A stretch of 64,000 nucleotides of DNA from Thiothrix subterranea (GCF_016772315.1 NZ_CP053482.1:1736001-1800000); one strand, 5' to 3'; counted from the first letter of the stretch, positions 9,861 to 20,844 are shown. Notes: a model not told the origin generated them from the letters alone. Numbers and translations: made by a program.

Positions 9861-12800
9861 GTGAGCAACCTCATTCAACGCCGCGCTTTGCGCCTGCAAA
9901 ATCTGCCCAAGCCAACTTACCCCGAAGAACTTCCGGTAGCCGCCCGTCGCGCTGACATCCTCGCCGCCATCAGTGCGCATCAAGTCATCATTATTTGCGG
10001 CGAAACCGGCTCAGGCAAAACCACCCAACTCCCCAAAATGTGTTTGGAATTGGGGCGTGGCGTGGATGGCTTTATTGGTCACACCCAACCCCGACGCATC
10101 GCTGCCCGCAGTGTCGCCGCACGGATTGCCGAAGAACTCAACACACAACTCGGTCAGCAAGTCGGTTACAAAGTGCGTTTCCACGACCGCTGCTCGCCGG
10201 ACAGTTACATAAAACTCATGACCGACGGTATTTTGCTGGCAGAAATTCAGCAAGACCGCTACCTGCGCCAATACGACACCCTGATTATCGACGAAGCGCA
10301 CGAACGCAGCCTCAATATCGACTTTCTACTCGGCTACCTCAAATGGCTATTGCCGAAACGCCGCGATATGAAAGTCATCATTACCTCGGCAACGATTGAC
10401 CCGGAACGCTTTTCACGCCATTTCGACAATGCCCCGATTATCAATGTGTCGGGGCGAACTTACCCCGTCGACATCCGCTACCGCCCCTTGATTGACGTGG
10501 ATGCGGAAGAAGAATTCGAGCGCGATCAAACCCAAGCCATTCTCGAAGCCGTCGATGAATTAGGCCGTGAAGCCCCCGGCGATATTCTGATTTTTCTGCC
10601 CGGCGAACGTGAAATCCGTGAAACTGCTGAAGCCTTGCGCAAACACCACCCGCCTGCCACCGAAATTCTGCCGCTGTTTGCACGGCTTTCCAACGAAGAG
10701 CAACACCGCATTTTTGAACCGCACGGGCAACGCCGCATTGTGTTAGCCACCAATGTTGCGGAAACCTCCCTCACCGTACCCGGCATTAAATACGTGGTCG
10801 ACAGCGGCTATGCCCGCATTTCACGCTATTCATGGCGAGCCGGTGTACAGCGTTTGCCGATTGAAAAAGTCTCACAAGCTTCGGCGAATCAACGTTCCGG
10901 GCGCTGCGGACGAGTTAGCAACGGCATCACCATCCGGCTTTACAGCGAAGACGATTACAACAAACGCCCGGTGTTTACCGAACCGGAAATCCTGCGCACC
11001 AATCTGGCGGCGGTTATCCTGCAACTGGCCACCATGTGGACGGCGGACATCGAAGGCTTCCCCTTTGTCGAACCGCCGGATACCCGCCTGATTCGCGACG
11101 GCTACAAACTCCTGTTTGAAATCGGCGCAGTCGATAAAAATTTCAACGTCACCAGCAGCGGGCATCAACTTGCCAAGTTGCCGCTCGATCCCCGCTTTGG
11201 GCGCATGTTACTGGCAGCAAACGACAACGGGGCATTGCGTGAAGTCTTGATCATCGTCAGCGCATTAACCCTGCAAGATCCGCGTGAACGCCCACTGGAC
11301 AAACAACAAGCCTCTGACGAAAAACACGCACGTTTCAAAGACGAGCAATCCGACTTCCTCAGCTTCCTCAAACTCTGGGATTATTTCCACGAGCAACGCA
11401 AACACCTCAGCCAACGCAAATTCCGCGACTTGTGCCAAAAGGAATTCCTCTCCTACATGCGCCTGCGCGAATGGCACGACATTCACACCCAATTGCATCA
11501 AATGGTGCTGGAAATGGGTGGCAAGGAAAATGACGCGCAAGCCAGTTACGACGCTATCCACCTGAGCTTACTGACCGGGTTGCTCGGCAATATCGGCATG
11601 AAGGACGAAGAACGCGAATACATGGGCGCGGGTGGACGCAAATTCCACCTCTTCCCCGCCTCCAGTCTGCGCAAAAAACCGCCGCAATGGGTCATGGCAG
11701 CCGAATTGGTGGAAACCTCGCGCTTATTCGGGCGCACCATCGCCAAAATTCAGCCCGAATGGGTGGAAAAACTCGCCGAACACCTGCTCCGCCACCATTA
11801 CACCGAACCGCATTGGGAGCAAAAACAAGCGCAAGTCGCCGCGTTTGAACGTACCTCGCTCTACGGCATCACCATCACCCCGCGCCGCAAAGTCAGCTAC
11901 GGGCGCATTGATCCTGTCACCTGTCGCGAAATCTTTATTCGCCATGCCTTGGTATACGGCGAATACCGCACCGCCGCGCCATTTTTCCAACACAATGCCG
12001 AACTGATTGCTGACATTGAAATGCTGGAAGCCAAGGCTCGCCGCCGCGACATCCTCACCGACGAACACCGTTTGTATGCGTTTTATGACGAACGCATCCC
12101 CGCTCATGTCGTCAACGGGCATTCATTCGAGCGCTGGCGCAAAAAAGCCGAACAGCACGACAGCCAATTGCTGTACCTAACCCACGCTTACCTGATGCAG
12201 CGCGAAGCAGGGCATGAAAAAAGCGGGCAATTCCCCGACAGCTTGCAGGTGCAAGGCATGATTCTGCCGTTACGCTACCACTTTGACCCCAAGGCCGAAG
12301 ATGATGGTGTCACCGTACGTTTACCCTTGCTGGGGCTAAATCAACTCAACCCCATCCGCTTCGAGTACTTAGTGCCGGGCATGTTGGAAGAAAAAATCAC
12401 CGCGCTGATTCGTGCCTTGCCCAAACACATTCGCAAACAGTTTGTACCCGCACCGGATTACGCCCGTGCCTGCATGGAAGCCATCGAGCCGAGCGACACC
12501 TTGCCCTTGCAAACCTCCGTGGAAAAACAGCTATTGCGCATGAGCGGCAGCCAAATTCCACCCGAAGCATGGGCAGCCATTACGCTGGAAACACACTTAA
12601 AAATGCGCTTTGAAGTCGCCGATGAAGCGGGCAGAGTGATTCGCAGCGGACGTGATTTGGATACGTTGCGCGGTAAAGTTCATGCGCAAACCCGTGCGGA
12701 ACTGGCATCTAAACCCGTGCAATCCATCGAACGGCTCGGCATTACCGCCTGGGATTTTGGCGATTTGCCCGAACTCTATTGGCTGGAAGCAGGCGGCACG

Positions 12801-13565
12801 AAATTGCGCACATGGCCTGCCCTAGTCGATGCCAACAACAGTGTCAGCATTCGCTTATTTGACAATGAAACCGATGCCAGCAACGCCCATTGGCAGGGTG
12901 TATTGCGCCTGTTCTGGCTGGCGTTATCCGCTGAAGTGAAAGACGTACCGAAATACGTGCCGCAAATGCAAACCTTGTGCCTGCACTATGCCGCCACCGG
13001 CAAATGCGAGGAACTCAAAGACAGCATCACCCGCTACGTGTTCCGGCAAGCATTTAAAAACCACCTGAGCATCCGCAAGCAGGACAGCTTTACCCACGCA
13101 CTGGGCGAGTGCCGTTCACAGATTTTCCCGCAAACCCAAGAAACAGCGCGTCTGATCACCCCGATACTTGCGCTGTACCATGACTTGCGCAAACAGTTAA
13201 AAGGCAAAGTGCAACCGGCATGGTTAGAAGCCCTGAATGACATCAGCGAACAATTGAACCATTTGGTGTATGTAGGATTTCTGGACGCAGTATCCCCAGA
13301 GGAGTTACGGCACTTTCCGCGTTACCTCAAAGGCATTCAGCGACGTTTGCAAAAATTGGCGGAGAACCCGACCAAAGACAGGGCATTACGGGTGCAAGTA
13401 CAACCGTATTGGGATCAGTGGAAAAAAGAAGCAAAAGGGAACTGGCACGAGTACCGCTGGATGTTAGAAGAATTCCGGGTATCGCTGTTTGCGCAGGAGC
13501 TAGGAACCGCAAGGCCGGTATCAGCCAAGCGGTTAGAAGAACTGTGGAAGAAAACTACCCAGTGA
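9861..13565 (+). CDS. hrpA: ATP-dependent RNA helicase HrpA
   Basis: HrpA is a large DEAH-box RNA helicase of proteobacteria, linked to ribosome rescue and mRNA handling. The 1234-aa protein shows motif I GETGSGKTTQLPK (about 47-59), QPRRIAARSVA, motif II IIDEAHERS, motif III ITSATID, and motif VI QRSGRCGRV. The HA2 and OB-fold regions follow, then the long C-terminal DUF3418 block with the typical FPRYLKGIQRRLQK ending. The start is GTG at 9861. A hairpin (AAGGCGG/CCGCCTT, 9799-9825) lies just upstream. The gene ends one base before the stop of the convergent wzc-like gene, with no intervening terminator. Confidence 0.96.
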   Translation: MSNLIQRRALRLQNLPKPTYPEELPVAARRADILAAISAHQVIIICGETGSGKTTQLPKMCLELGRGVDGFIGHTQPRRIAARSVAARIAEELNTQLGQQVGYKVRFHDRCSPDSYIKLMTDGILLAEIQQDRYLRQYDTLIIDEAHERSLNIDFLLGYLKWLLPKRRDMKVIITSATIDPERFSRHFDNAPIINVSGRTYPVDIRYRPLIDVDAEEEFERDQTQAILEAVDELGREAPGDILIFLPGEREIRETAEALRKHHPPATEILPLFARLSNEEQHRIFEPHGQRRIVLATNVAETSLTVPGIKYVVDSGYARISRYSWRAGVQRLPIEKVSQASANQRSGRCGRVSNGITIRLYSEDDYNKRPVFTEPEILRTNLAAVILQLATMWTADIEGFPFVEPPDTRLIRDGYKLLFEIGAVDKNFNVTSSGHQLAKLPLDPRFGRMLLAANDNGALREVLIIVSALTLQDPRERPLDKQQASDEKHARFKDEQSDFLSFLKLWDYFHEQRKHLSQRKFRDLCQKEFLSYMRLREWHDIHTQLHQMVLEMGGKENDAQASYDAIHLSLLTGLLGNIGMKDEEREYMGAGGRKFHLFPASSLRKKPPQWVMAAELVETSRLFGRTIAKIQPEWVEKLAEHLLRHHYTEPHWEQKQAQVAAFERTSLYGITITPRRKVSYGRIDPVTCREIFIRHALVYGEYRTAAPFFQHNAELIADIEMLEAKARRRDILTDEHRLYAFYDERIPAHVVNGHSFERWRKKAEQHDSQLLYLTHAYLMQREAGHEKSGQFPDSLQVQGMILPLRYHFDPKAEDDGVTVRLPLLGLNQLNPIRFEYLVPGMLEEKITALIRALPKHIRKQFVPAPDYARACMEAIEPSDTLPLQTSVEKQLLRMSGSQIPPEAWAAITLETHLKMRFEVADEAGRVIRSGRDLDTLRGKVHAQTRAELASKPVQSIERLGITAWDFGDLPELYWLEAGGTKLRTWPALVDANNSVSIRLFDNETDASNAHWQGVLRLFWLALSAEVKDVPKYVPQMQTLCLHYAATGKCEELKDSITRYVFRQAFKNHLSIRKQDSFTHALGECRSQIFPQTQETARLITPILALYHDLRKQLKGKVQPAWLEALNDISEQLNHLVYVGFLDAVSPEELRHFPRYLKGIQRRLQKLAENPTKDRALRVQVQPYWDQWKKEAKGNWHEYRWMLEEFRVSLFAQELGTARPVSAKRLEELWKKTTQ

Positions 13566-15824
13566 TTACTGCGTAGCGACCATGGCGGTCTGACTGCTAC
13601 GCGGGTAGCGATTCGGGTAGCCGTAGTATTTATTCGAGACTTCCGGTGATTTCATCTTGGTCAATACTGTACCAATGATATTGCATTGCGCTTGATGTAA
13701 ACGCCCAACCGCATCTTTCAGATTACGTTTACGGGTCTGACCGTAAGCACTGACAAACACGGTGTTACCCGTGCGGTTAGAAATGATCAAGGCATCCGCC
13801 AACCCCATCACGGGTGGGCCATCGAGAATAATATGATCAAACATCCCTTCCACTTCGCTCAATAATTCAGTGAAGCGCTCACCTGCCAATAATTCGGTGG
13901 GATTAGGCACGGCAGAACCGGCAGAAATAGCTGACAGGTTTTGTACCGTGGTTTCCTGAATCAATTCAGCGATGTTTTCTTTTTCACCTAACAGGTAATC
14001 ACTCACGCCCAGCCGATTTTCCAAACCCAGTTTATTGTGGGCTTCCGGGTGACGCATATCGCAATCAATTAACAGCACTTTTTTACCCGTGTAAGCAAAG
14101 ACGGTAGCCAAATTCACCGCCGTAGTGGTCTTACCTTCACTGGGTGAGGGGCTAGTAACATTCATAATCAAAGCTAAACCTTGCTGCGATGGCGCTTTCA
14201 TCATGAGAATGTTTTCGCGCAATGAGCGAAATGCTTCTAACATGAACGAGCTGCCGACTTGCCCGCGCAATGCCAAGACATTCTTATTGTTGCGACCGGA
14301 AATATAAGGAATGACCCCCAGCAAAGGCACAGATCCCAGTGCACGGCGCATGTCTTCGACGCTTCTTAGTCGGTCATCCATAATTTCAGCCATAATCGCC
14401 GCCAACAAGCCCAGCAGCAAACCTAACGCTGCCCCCATCACCAAATTCAAGGGAATATTCGGCGCGAAAGGTCGCGTTGGCACACTCGCCTCATCAACAA
14501 TCGCCACGTTACTGGCACTGCTGTCAGCAACACGCCCAATCTCATTCAAGCGTGCCAACAAGCTTTCATAGTTAGTACGGTCAGCTTCTACTTCACGTTG
14601 CAAGGTCAAATAGCCAGCAGACTTATCACGATTTCCCATGAGCACCGCTTCCTGCTTTTTGACTTCACCCTTTAACTCACTTTCACGTTGTTTGGCGGCT
14701 TCGTATTCGGCTTGTAATTTGCTGCGGGCAGTGCGATCAATGCTGGAAGATTCGCGCTGCACTTCCTTGGTGAGTTCATTGATGCGTGCTTGTAACTGCT
14801 GCATTTCCGGGAAATTCGCTTTAAACAGGCTGGATTTATCGCGGTATTCCGCTTGTACACGCGCCAATTCTTCCTTCAAACGTTGAATGGCTGGGTTTTC
14901 CAAGGTACGGTCAGCACCCGCGACATTTTGCGAGCGGTTGAGCGACGCTTCAGCCGCAATCCGTGCACTGGTGGCATCGGTCAACGCTAAATTGAGGGAA
15001 TCCAGCACACCTGACGCCGAAGAACGGTCGCCATCCAACGTAATAATGCCCTGCTTTTTAGCGTAGGCAACCAATTCGCGCTCAGAATTCTCTAACTTCA
15101 ACTTGGCTTCTTTTAATTTACCGTCGAGGGTTTCCTTGGTGTTAGAAACCGCCTCGTTACGCAAATTTAAACTCATCTGCTTATAATTAGCCGCCAAGGT
15201 ATTCACAATATCAGCCGTTAGTTTGGGATCGGTATGATCGTAACTAATCTTGAAAATCTGCGAATCTTCTACCGCCTGAATATTCAGATTGCGCCGGAAA
15301 TTCTCACCAACATTGCTCTGCACTTCCTGAGATTGTTCACTGCCAGAAACGCGCTGTTTAAATTCAGCCAGCCACGCATAAACACGGGCGCGTAAGGAAT
15401 CATTGTCTTCAAAACGGTCAGCAATGTTCAGTGCCTTAATCGTTTCACTGGTTAAACGTTCGCTACCCAATAATTCCGTTTGAGTCTGATAAAATTCACG
15501 CTCACTGCGCGGGGCGCGGGCAGGCTCTGCCCGATCCCCCAGTGACACCCGTGCCTCTTCCGGGGTTACTTGCAAGGTAGTGGTCGCGCGGTAGACATCC
15601 GGTGACAAAAAAGTGAATACAGCCGTCAGCAAAAAAGTGGCTAAAGCAATACCCAGCAGTAGCCATTTACGCTGCATTAACCGCCGCCATAACTCACCGA
15701 AACCAAATTCCTCGGCTTGGGCACGCGGGGCAACGTCTTCGATCGGAATATACTCCACCACCTGAGCATTCCCCGCCGAGCGCACTTCGAGACTTTTCGA
15801 TTGATTTGCGTAATAGTTTTCCAT
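13566..15824 (-). CDS. wzc: polysaccharide co-polymerase/tyrosine kinase, Wzc type
   Basis: This inner-membrane protein controls chain length and export of capsule or exopolysaccharide, and autophosphorylates on tyrosine. It is about 752 aa. An N-terminal Wzz domain has a membrane segment near 45-65 (WLLLGIALATFLLTAVF). A long periplasmic coiled coil (about 190-420) follows, then a GNVR-like region and a second membrane segment near 450. The cytoplasmic BY-kinase domain has Walker A SPSPSEGKTTTAVNLA, Walker A' LLIDCDMRHPE and Walker B HIILDGPPVMG. The C-terminal tyrosine cluster (KYYGYPNRYPRSS) is the expected autophosphorylation site. ATG 15824 is chosen because AAGGAG lies 6 nt before it; a GTG at 15863 has no such site. 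It is the last gene of the operon. A matching Wza channel is not in the window. Confidence 0.9.
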   Translation of the reverse strand: MENYYANQSKSLEVRSAGNAQVVEYIPIEDVAPRAQAEEFGFGELWRRLMQRKWLLLGIALATFLLTAVFTFLSPDVYRATTTLQVTPEEARVSLGDRAEPARAPRSEREFYQTQTELLGSERLTSETIKALNIADRFEDNDSLRARVYAWLAEFKQRVSGSEQSQEVQSNVGENFRRNLNIQAVEDSQIFKISYDHTDPKLTADIVNTLAANYKQMSLNLRNEAVSNTKETLDGKLKEAKLKLENSERELVAYAKKQGIITLDGDRSSASGVLDSLNLALTDATSARIAAEASLNRSQNVAGADRTLENPAIQRLKEELARVQAEYRDKSSLFKANFPEMQQLQARINELTKEVQRESSSIDRTARSKLQAEYEAAKQRESELKGEVKKQEAVLMGNRDKSAGYLTLQREVEADRTNYESLLARLNEIGRVADSSASNVAIVDEASVPTRPFAPNIPLNLVMGAALGLLLGLLAAIMAEIMDDRLRSVEDMRRALGSVPLLGVIPYISGRNNKNVLALRGQVGSSFMLEAFRSLRENILMMKAPSQQGLALIMNVTSPSPSEGKTTTAVNLATVFAYTGKKVLLIDCDMRHPEAHNKLGLENRLGVSDYLLGEKENIAELIQETTVQNLSAISAGSAVPNPTELLAGERFTELLSEVEGMFDHIILDGPPVMGLADALIISNRTGNTVFVSAYGQTRKRNLKDAVGRLHQAQCNIIGTVLTKMKSPEVSNKYYGYPNRYPRSSQTAMVATQ

Positions 15825-15955
15825 CACCGCTCCTTGAGCATTGCCGCTACCGGTTATTGTCACCGCCGACAGAGATTTCTGAAATTAAATCAACAATAAT
15901 ACACGCCATAATAACGACAATAAATGCCGTGATTCAAAACAATACTACCATTCTA

Positions 15956-17392
15956 CTAGGCTTCGTTGCGTCCATACTGATCTTCCAGACGAACGATGTC
16001 ATCTTCCCCAAGATAACTGCCCGACTGGACTTCCACCAATTCGAGTGGCACTTTGCCCGGATTTGCTAAACGGTGCACACTGCCCAATGGAATGTAAGTT
16101 GACTGATTTTCGGTCAATAAAAACGTTTTGTCATCGCAAGTCACTTCAGCCGTGCCTCTCACCACAATCCAGTGTTCGGCACGGTGATGGTGTTTTTGCA
16201 GCGACAATTTCGCACCGGGTTTCACCGTAATGCGCTTGACCTGAAAACGCTCACCCGCGTCCACCGAGTCATAGCAACCCCACGGGCGGTTCACTAAACG
16301 GTGAATAATGGCTTCGCTGCGACCTTCCGCTTCCAGTGCGGTCACAATGCGCTTCACGTCTTGCGCTTTGCTTTTGTGGGCAACCAAGGTAGCGTCTTTG
16401 GTTTCGATCACGATCAAATCATCGACACCCACCAGCGTCACCAAGCGATCTTCAGTAAACACCAAGTTATTGCTGGCATCATGCGTCATGACATTGCCGC
16501 GTAATACATTGTTGGCAGCATCACGCTCGCTCACTTCCCACACTGCCGACCACGCACCCACGTCATTCCAACCGGCATTGAGCGGTACGGTCGCTGCGTG
16601 GCGGGTATGTTCCATTACCGCATAGTCAATGGAATCGGAAGGGCAATCTTTAAACGCCGCCGCATCCAAACGAATAAAGTCCAGATCGTGTTGCGCGTGC
16701 TTAAAGGTCTTCTTGCACGCGGCGAGAATATCAGGCTTGTACGTTTCCAGTTCACGCAAGAAAACGCTGGCTTTAAACATGAAAATGCCCGAATTCCACA
16801 GGTGCTTGCCGCCGTTCAAATACGCAGTCGCCACCTCCAAACTGGGCTTTTCAGCAAACGCCGCTACTTGCCAAGCATTTTCAAAACCGGCAATCGCAGC
16901 GCCTTGTTCGATATAGCCGTAGCCGATTTCCGGTGTAACGGGGGTAATCCCAAACGTCACCAAAAAGCCATCTTCCGCCAAAGCACTCGCCTGCATAATG
17001 GCTTGCTGGAACGCAGCAATGTCAGGAATCACATGGTCGGCAGGCAATACCAACATCACCGGATCTGCGCCATTTTTTTCCAGCAAAGACAAAGCAGCGA
17101 CCGCCACCGCAGGCGCTGTATTGCGCCCCACCGGTTCGAGCAAAATGCCTTGGTTTGCCTGACCAATCCCCTGTAACTGTTCTGCCACCATAAAACGGTG
17201 TTCTTCGTTACAGACAATGACGGCAGCTTGCTTATTCGCCAAACCATCCAAACGTTCCAGCGTTGACTGGAACAAGGTACGATCTTCAGAAATCAGCGGC
17301 AAAAATTGCTTAGGGCGCAATTTGCGCGATACCGGCCACAAACGTGAACCAGAGCCACCAGACAGGATTACGGGGGTGATTGGAGTCGCCAT
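15956..17392 (-). CDS. manC: mannose-1-phosphate guanylyltransferase / mannose-6-phosphate isomerase
   Basis: This bifunctional enzyme provides GDP-mannose for the downstream gmd pathway. The 478-aa chain has the nucleotidyltransferase signature ILSGGSGSRLWPVSR near the start and RKLRPKQFLPL. The LVLPADHVI motif follows, then a left-handed beta-helix. The C-terminal type II isomerase cupin shows RPWGCYDSVD, GERFQVKRITVKPGAKLSLQ, KHHHRAEHWIVV and STYIPLGSVHRLANPGK. The frame extends to 17473, but ATG 17392 has GAAGG at good distance and leaves a 19-bp gap to fcl. Alternative names are cpsB, algA or xanB. Confidence 0.93.
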   Translation of the reverse strand: MATPITPVILSGGSGSRLWPVSRKLRPKQFLPLISEDRTLFQSTLERLDGLANKQAAVIVCNEEHRFMVAEQLQGIGQANQGILLEPVGRNTAPAVAVAALSLLEKNGADPVMLVLPADHVIPDIAAFQQAIMQASALAEDGFLVTFGITPVTPEIGYGYIEQGAAIAGFENAWQVAAFAEKPSLEVATAYLNGGKHLWNSGIFMFKASVFLRELETYKPDILAACKKTFKHAQHDLDFIRLDAAAFKDCPSDSIDYAVMEHTRHAATVPLNAGWNDVGAWSAVWEVSERDAANNVLRGNVMTHDASNNLVFTEDRLVTLVGVDDLIVIETKDATLVAHKSKAQDVKRIVTALEAEGRSEAIIHRLVNRPWGCYDSVDAGERFQVKRITVKPGAKLSLQKHHHRAEHWIVVRGTAEVTCDDKTFLLTENQSTYIPLGSVHRLANPGKVPLELVEVQSGSYLGEDDIVRLEDQYGRNEA

Positions 17393-17411
17393 CTCTATAC
17401 CTTCTTTCATT

Positions 17412-18380
17412 TTAAGATTGTCGGAAATCACGTTGGTGATCCACGAACCATGCATACGTTGATTTAAGCCCATCGGGTAAGGCGATTTGAGGTTGCCAGC
17501 CCAAACTTTTCAGGCGGGAAACGTCCAGTAATTTGCGCGGCGTGCCATCGGGCTTGCTCGCGTCGAACACAATATTCCCTTGAAAACCGACCACTTCCGC
17601 CATGAGTTGCGCCAATTGTGCAATGCTACAATCCACGCCTGTGCCGACGTTGATGTGCGATTGGGTTTGTGGCACGAGCGCTTGATACTGAGCATCCGCC
17701 ATTTCCATGACGTGGATGGAAGCTGCTGCCATATCGTCCACATGCAGAAACTCGCGCAGTGGTGTCCCCGAACCCCAGACAGTAACCTGCGGTTCTTGCG
17801 CCAACATCGCCTCATGGAAACGCCGCATTAGCGCGGGGATGACGTGGGAGTTTTCTGGGTGGAAATTGTCGTTAAAGCCGTACAAATTGGTCGGCATGAC
17901 ACTGCGATATTGCGTGCCATACTGACGGTTGTACGATTCACATAATTTGATTCCGGCGATTTTGGCAATCGCGTAGGGCTCGTTGGTCGCTTCCAACTCA
18001 CCCTGTAACAATTCGGATTCAGCCATCGGCTGCTTGGCAAATTTGGGGTAAATGCACGATGAGCCGAGGAAAAGCAGGTGCTGAACACCTGCTTGCCAGG
18101 CTGAATGAATGATATTGCTTTCAATCATCAGGTTTTCATAAATGAAATCCGCCGGATACGTGCTATTGGCATGAATCCCCCCGACTTTTGCCGCTGCCAG
18201 ATAGACCTGATCAATGTTTTCCGTCTGGAAAAATTGCTCAACCTCCTGTTGACGGTTCAGGTTCAATTCCTGCCGGGAACGCAATACCAACTCCACCTCC
18301 GGGCGTTGTTGCAATTGACGAACCAAGGCAGAGCCAACCATTCCCTGATGGCCAGCGACATAAATACGGGTTTTTTTCAT
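17412..18380 (-). CDS. fcl: GDP-L-fucose synthase
   Basis: This enzyme epimerises and reduces GDP-4-keto-6-deoxymannose to GDP-L-fucose with NADPH. The 322-aa protein is an extended short-chain dehydrogenase. It has the Rossmann glycine motif [14 protein letters not shown], then [10 protein letters not shown], the catalytic YAIAKIAG (Tyr-x-x-x-Lys), and [23 protein letters not shown]. The [18 protein letters not shown] ending is typical of Fcl/WcaG. It sits directly after gmd (5 bp gap), which makes its substrate. Confidence 0.95.
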   Translation of the reverse strand: MKKTRIYVAGHQGMVGSALVRQLQQRPEVELVLRSRQELNLNRQQEVEQFFQTENIDQVYLAAAKVGGIHANSTYPADFIYENLMIESNIIHSAWQAGVQHLLFLGSSCIYPKFAKQPMAESELLQGELEATNEPYAIAKIAGIKLCESYNRQYGTQYRSVMPTNLYGFNDNFHPENSHVIPALMRRFHEAMLAQEPQVTVWGSGTPLREFLHVDDMAAASIHVMEMADAQYQALVPQTQSHINVGTGVDCSIAQLAQLMAEVVGFQGNIVFDASKPDGTPRKLLDVSRLKSLGWQPQIALPDGLKSTYAWFVDHQRDFRQS

Positions 18381-18385
18381 GCGGA

Positions 18386-19534
18386 TTACTCGTGGTAAGA
18401 CATAATGCGGTGGCCGTGGTCTTTCAGATGCTTTTCTTTCAGCATCAGCTTGAGGTCAGATTCCATCATGTCATTCACCAGTGAATTCAGGTCATGCTTA
18501 GGAATCCAGCCCAATTTTTCTTTGGCTTTGGTTGGGTCGCCAATCAGCAACTCGACTTCAGTCGGACGGAAATAACGCGGATCAACCGAGACGATCTCAC
18601 GACCCACTTCTAAACCGTGTTGCTCCGGTGTCGCACCTGTCGCCACTTCATAAACAGCACGATCAAAACCAGCAATCACGCCTTTCTCATCGACACCTTC
18701 GCCGTGGAATTCAACCGAGATGCCAGCGCGTGCAAACGACATACGCACAAATTCGCGCACTTCGGTGGTGACACCCGTCGCAATCGCGAAGTCTTCAGGC
18801 GTATCCGCTTGCAGAATCAACCACATCATTTCCACGTAATCTTGTGCATGACCCCAGTCGCGCTTGGCGGACAGGTTGCCCAAATGCAGGTCTTTCTGCA
18901 AACCCAAGGCAATGCGGGAAGCTGCACGGGTGATTTTACGGGTAACAAAGGTTTCACCACGCAATGGCGATTCGTGGTTGAACAAAATACCGTTACACGC
19001 AAACATGCCATATGCTTCGCGGTAGTTAACGGTGATCCAGTAAGCGTACAACTTAGCTACTGCGTAAGGTGAACGCGGGTAGAATGGCGTGGTTTCTTTT
19101 TGCGGTACTTCTTGCACCAACCCGTACAATTCAGAGGTGGATGCCTGATAAATGCGGGTTTTCTTGGTCAGATTGAGGAAACGCACCGCTTCAAGGATGC
19201 GCAATGTGCCGATACCATCCGCATTGGCGGTGTATTCCGGCATATCAAACGAAACGTGAACGTGGCTCATGGCCGCGAGGTTGTAAATTTCATCGGGTTG
19301 CACCTGACCAATAATACGGGTCAAGTTCATGCTGTCGGTCATGTCACCGTAATGCAGCACAAATTTACCGTCAGAGGTATGCGGATCTTGGTACAGGTGG
19401 TCAATACGGTCGGTGTTCAGTGATGAAGAACGACGCTTGATGCCGTGTACGGTATAGCCCTTTTTCAACAAAAATTCAGCTAAGTAAGCACCGTCTTGAC
19501 CCGTGATACCTGTAATTAAAGCCGTTTTGCTCAT
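18386..19534 (-). CDS. gmd: GDP-mannose 4,6-dehydratase
   Basis: Gmd converts GDP-D-mannose into GDP-4-keto-6-deoxy-D-mannose. The 382-aa protein has the NADP-binding [15 protein letters not shown], the specificity motif [31 protein letters not shown] and the catalytic [31 protein letters not shown] and the C-terminal [21 protein letters not shown] also match. The product is the branch point for GDP-fucose (fcl next door). It may also feed GDP-perosamine through the aminotransferase upstream in the same operon. Confidence 0.96.
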   Translation of the reverse strand: MSKTALITGITGQDGAYLAEFLLKKGYTVHGIKRRSSSLNTDRIDHLYQDPHTSDGKFVLHYGDMTDSMNLTRIIGQVQPDEIYNLAAMSHVHVSFDMPEYTANADGIGTLRILEAVRFLNLTKKTRIYQASTSELYGLVQEVPQKETTPFYPRSPYAVAKLYAYWITVNYREAYGMFACNGILFNHESPLRGETFVTRKITRAASRIALGLQKDLHLGNLSAKRDWGHAQDYVEMMWLILQADTPEDFAIATGVTTEVREFVRMSFARAGISVEFHGEGVDEKGVIAGFDRAVYEVATGATPEQHGLEVGREIVSVDPRYFRPTEVELLIGDPTKAKEKLGWIPKHDLNSLVNDMMESDLKLMLKEKHLKDHGHRIMSYHE

Positions 19535-19547
19535 GATTATTCCTTAT

Positions 19548-20357
19548 TTAGATAACTTGATTGTTAGAAGCGGTTTTGCTGCGCATCAGCAAATACAAAG
19601 GGTACGAAAAGCGTTTCAAATTCATCAAACCCACCGAACGTGCCGCGTATAGCGCAGAAGAAGCCGGTGAACACAGCCCGTTTTTAATTCTGAGCGTAAA
19701 ATCTTCCTTGATACCTGACAAGCGGCGGCTATTCGAGACCCCTGTCATATCAAAACGTGACAGAATGAGGTCTAAACGCTGCATCTCATCCGGGTGCTTA
19801 AGCAGATTAACCGCACGCACAATGTAGTCATAGTCGGATGAAATTTTATACTCAAGATCATAACGCAATGCAGCGTAGCGGTAGTGGAAAAACATCGACT
19901 GGTGGCTGCAAAACATGCCCTTTTTCAAACTAAAGGTACGCTTTGCCGCCTTAATAACTTCGACGCCATCCGCAAATTCTTCACACATATCGCCGTAGAC
20001 AATCGCGGGCGGGCGGCCTGTGAATCCCTGAAGCTGTTGATCTAACTGTGTCAGGGTATCGGCTGCATACAGTGAATCCCCGGAATTCAGAAAACAAAAA
20101 TAGTCGCACAACCGAATCTGACTAATGCCTTTATTCATCGCATCGTAAATGCCTTTATCTGGCTCGGAAATATAGCGGATATTGGGTTGCGCCGCCGATA
20201 ATTGCTGTAAGTAGGTCGGTGTGCCGTCTTTAGAAGCGCCATCAATAACGATACATTCCCAGTTCTGGTAAGTTTGTGCCAGTAAAGAGTCAATCGTGCG
20301 TTGCAAACCCGCCAGATTATTGTAACAGATCGTAATAAAAAATAACTTGTTACTCAT
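19548..20357 (-). CDS. family 2 glycosyltransferase
   Basis: This is a cytoplasmic GT-A glycosyltransferase that adds one sugar to the lipid-linked repeat unit. The 269-aa protein has the GT2 N-terminal fold: FFITICYNNLAGLQRTIDSL, WECIVIDGASKDGT, SEPDKGIYDAMNKG, then FLNSGDSLY as the DXD-equivalent region. The second half (HQSMFFHYR, KISSDYDYIVR) resembles colanic-acid/WcaA-type and similar transferases. Its start overlaps the end of the pssE-like gene by 8 nt, showing tight operon packing. Donor sugar unknown. Confidence 0.88.
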   Translation of the reverse strand: MSNKLFFITICYNNLAGLQRTIDSLLAQTYQNWECIVIDGASKDGTPTYLQQLSAAQPNIRYISEPDKGIYDAMNKGISQIRLCDYFCFLNSGDSLYAADTLTQLDQQLQGFTGRPPAIVYGDMCEEFADGVEVIKAAKRTFSLKKGMFCSHQSMFFHYRYAALRYDLEYKISSDYDYIVRAVNLLKHPDEMQRLDLILSRFDMTGVSNSRRLSGIKEDFTLRIKNGLCSPASSALYAARSVGLMNLKRFSYPLYLLMRSKTASNNQVI

Positions 20358-20844
20358 AAATATATCTCAACACCTCACGAACGGCATTAAATTCTACTTT
20401 TGCATAAGGTTGTAAATGCTGGGTATTGGCATCAATGGAGAGAATCGCTCCTTCAATATCCTGCACACGTTCACACACAGCACATAAACGTTTTGATTTC
20501 ACATAGTTAGCTAACTCAACCTGATGTTTGTCAGCCCTATCCGTATTGGGAACCACTAATACCCGCTTTTTATGCTCCAACAACATAAAGATCGTACCAG
20601 CCCCTGCGTGTGTAATGAAAAATTCATAATCAGCGAGTTTGTCTTTTAAACTTTTATCAAAATCAAACCAAGGCTTGTACTGCGGTTGGTAACTGCCCTC
20701 GCCAGTTTGCAAGGTAATGTCGTAGCGACTTTCCAACTCACGGCTTTCATCAATTTTTTTCACTAACGAGTCAAACCCGGTAGTACCAGTGATGACCAGG
20801 ATTCGCGTTTTATTATTAGAGGCGTCCAGCGAACTCAGCGTCAC
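20350..20844 (-). CDS. PssE-like glycosyltransferase subunit (Alg13-like)
   Basis: This is the donor-binding half of a split family-28-type glycosyltransferase. The 164-aa protein has the Alg13/MurG C-terminal core: ILVITGTTGFDSLVKKID, EFFITHAGAGTIFMLLEHKK and VLVVPNTDRADKHQVELANY. This pattern is found in PssE and related proteins. It starts at GTG 20844, inside the end of the PssD-like gene (29-nt overlap). PssD/PssE pairs usually transfer glucuronic acid or another UDP-sugar as the second step of repeat assembly; which sugar here is unknown. Confidence 0.82.
   Translation of the reverse strand: MTLSSLDASNNKTRILVITGTTGFDSLVKKIDESRELESRYDITLQTGEGSYQPQYKPWFDFDKSLKDKLADYEFFITHAGAGTIFMLLEHKKRVLVVPNTDRADKHQVELANYVKSKRLCAVCERVQDIEGAILSIDANTQHLQPYAKVEFNAVREVLRYIYE

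Noticed and set aside
16598-17176. 192-codon plus-strand frame across manC
   Set aside because: Opposite-strand shadow of manC with His/Arg/Gln-rich composition.
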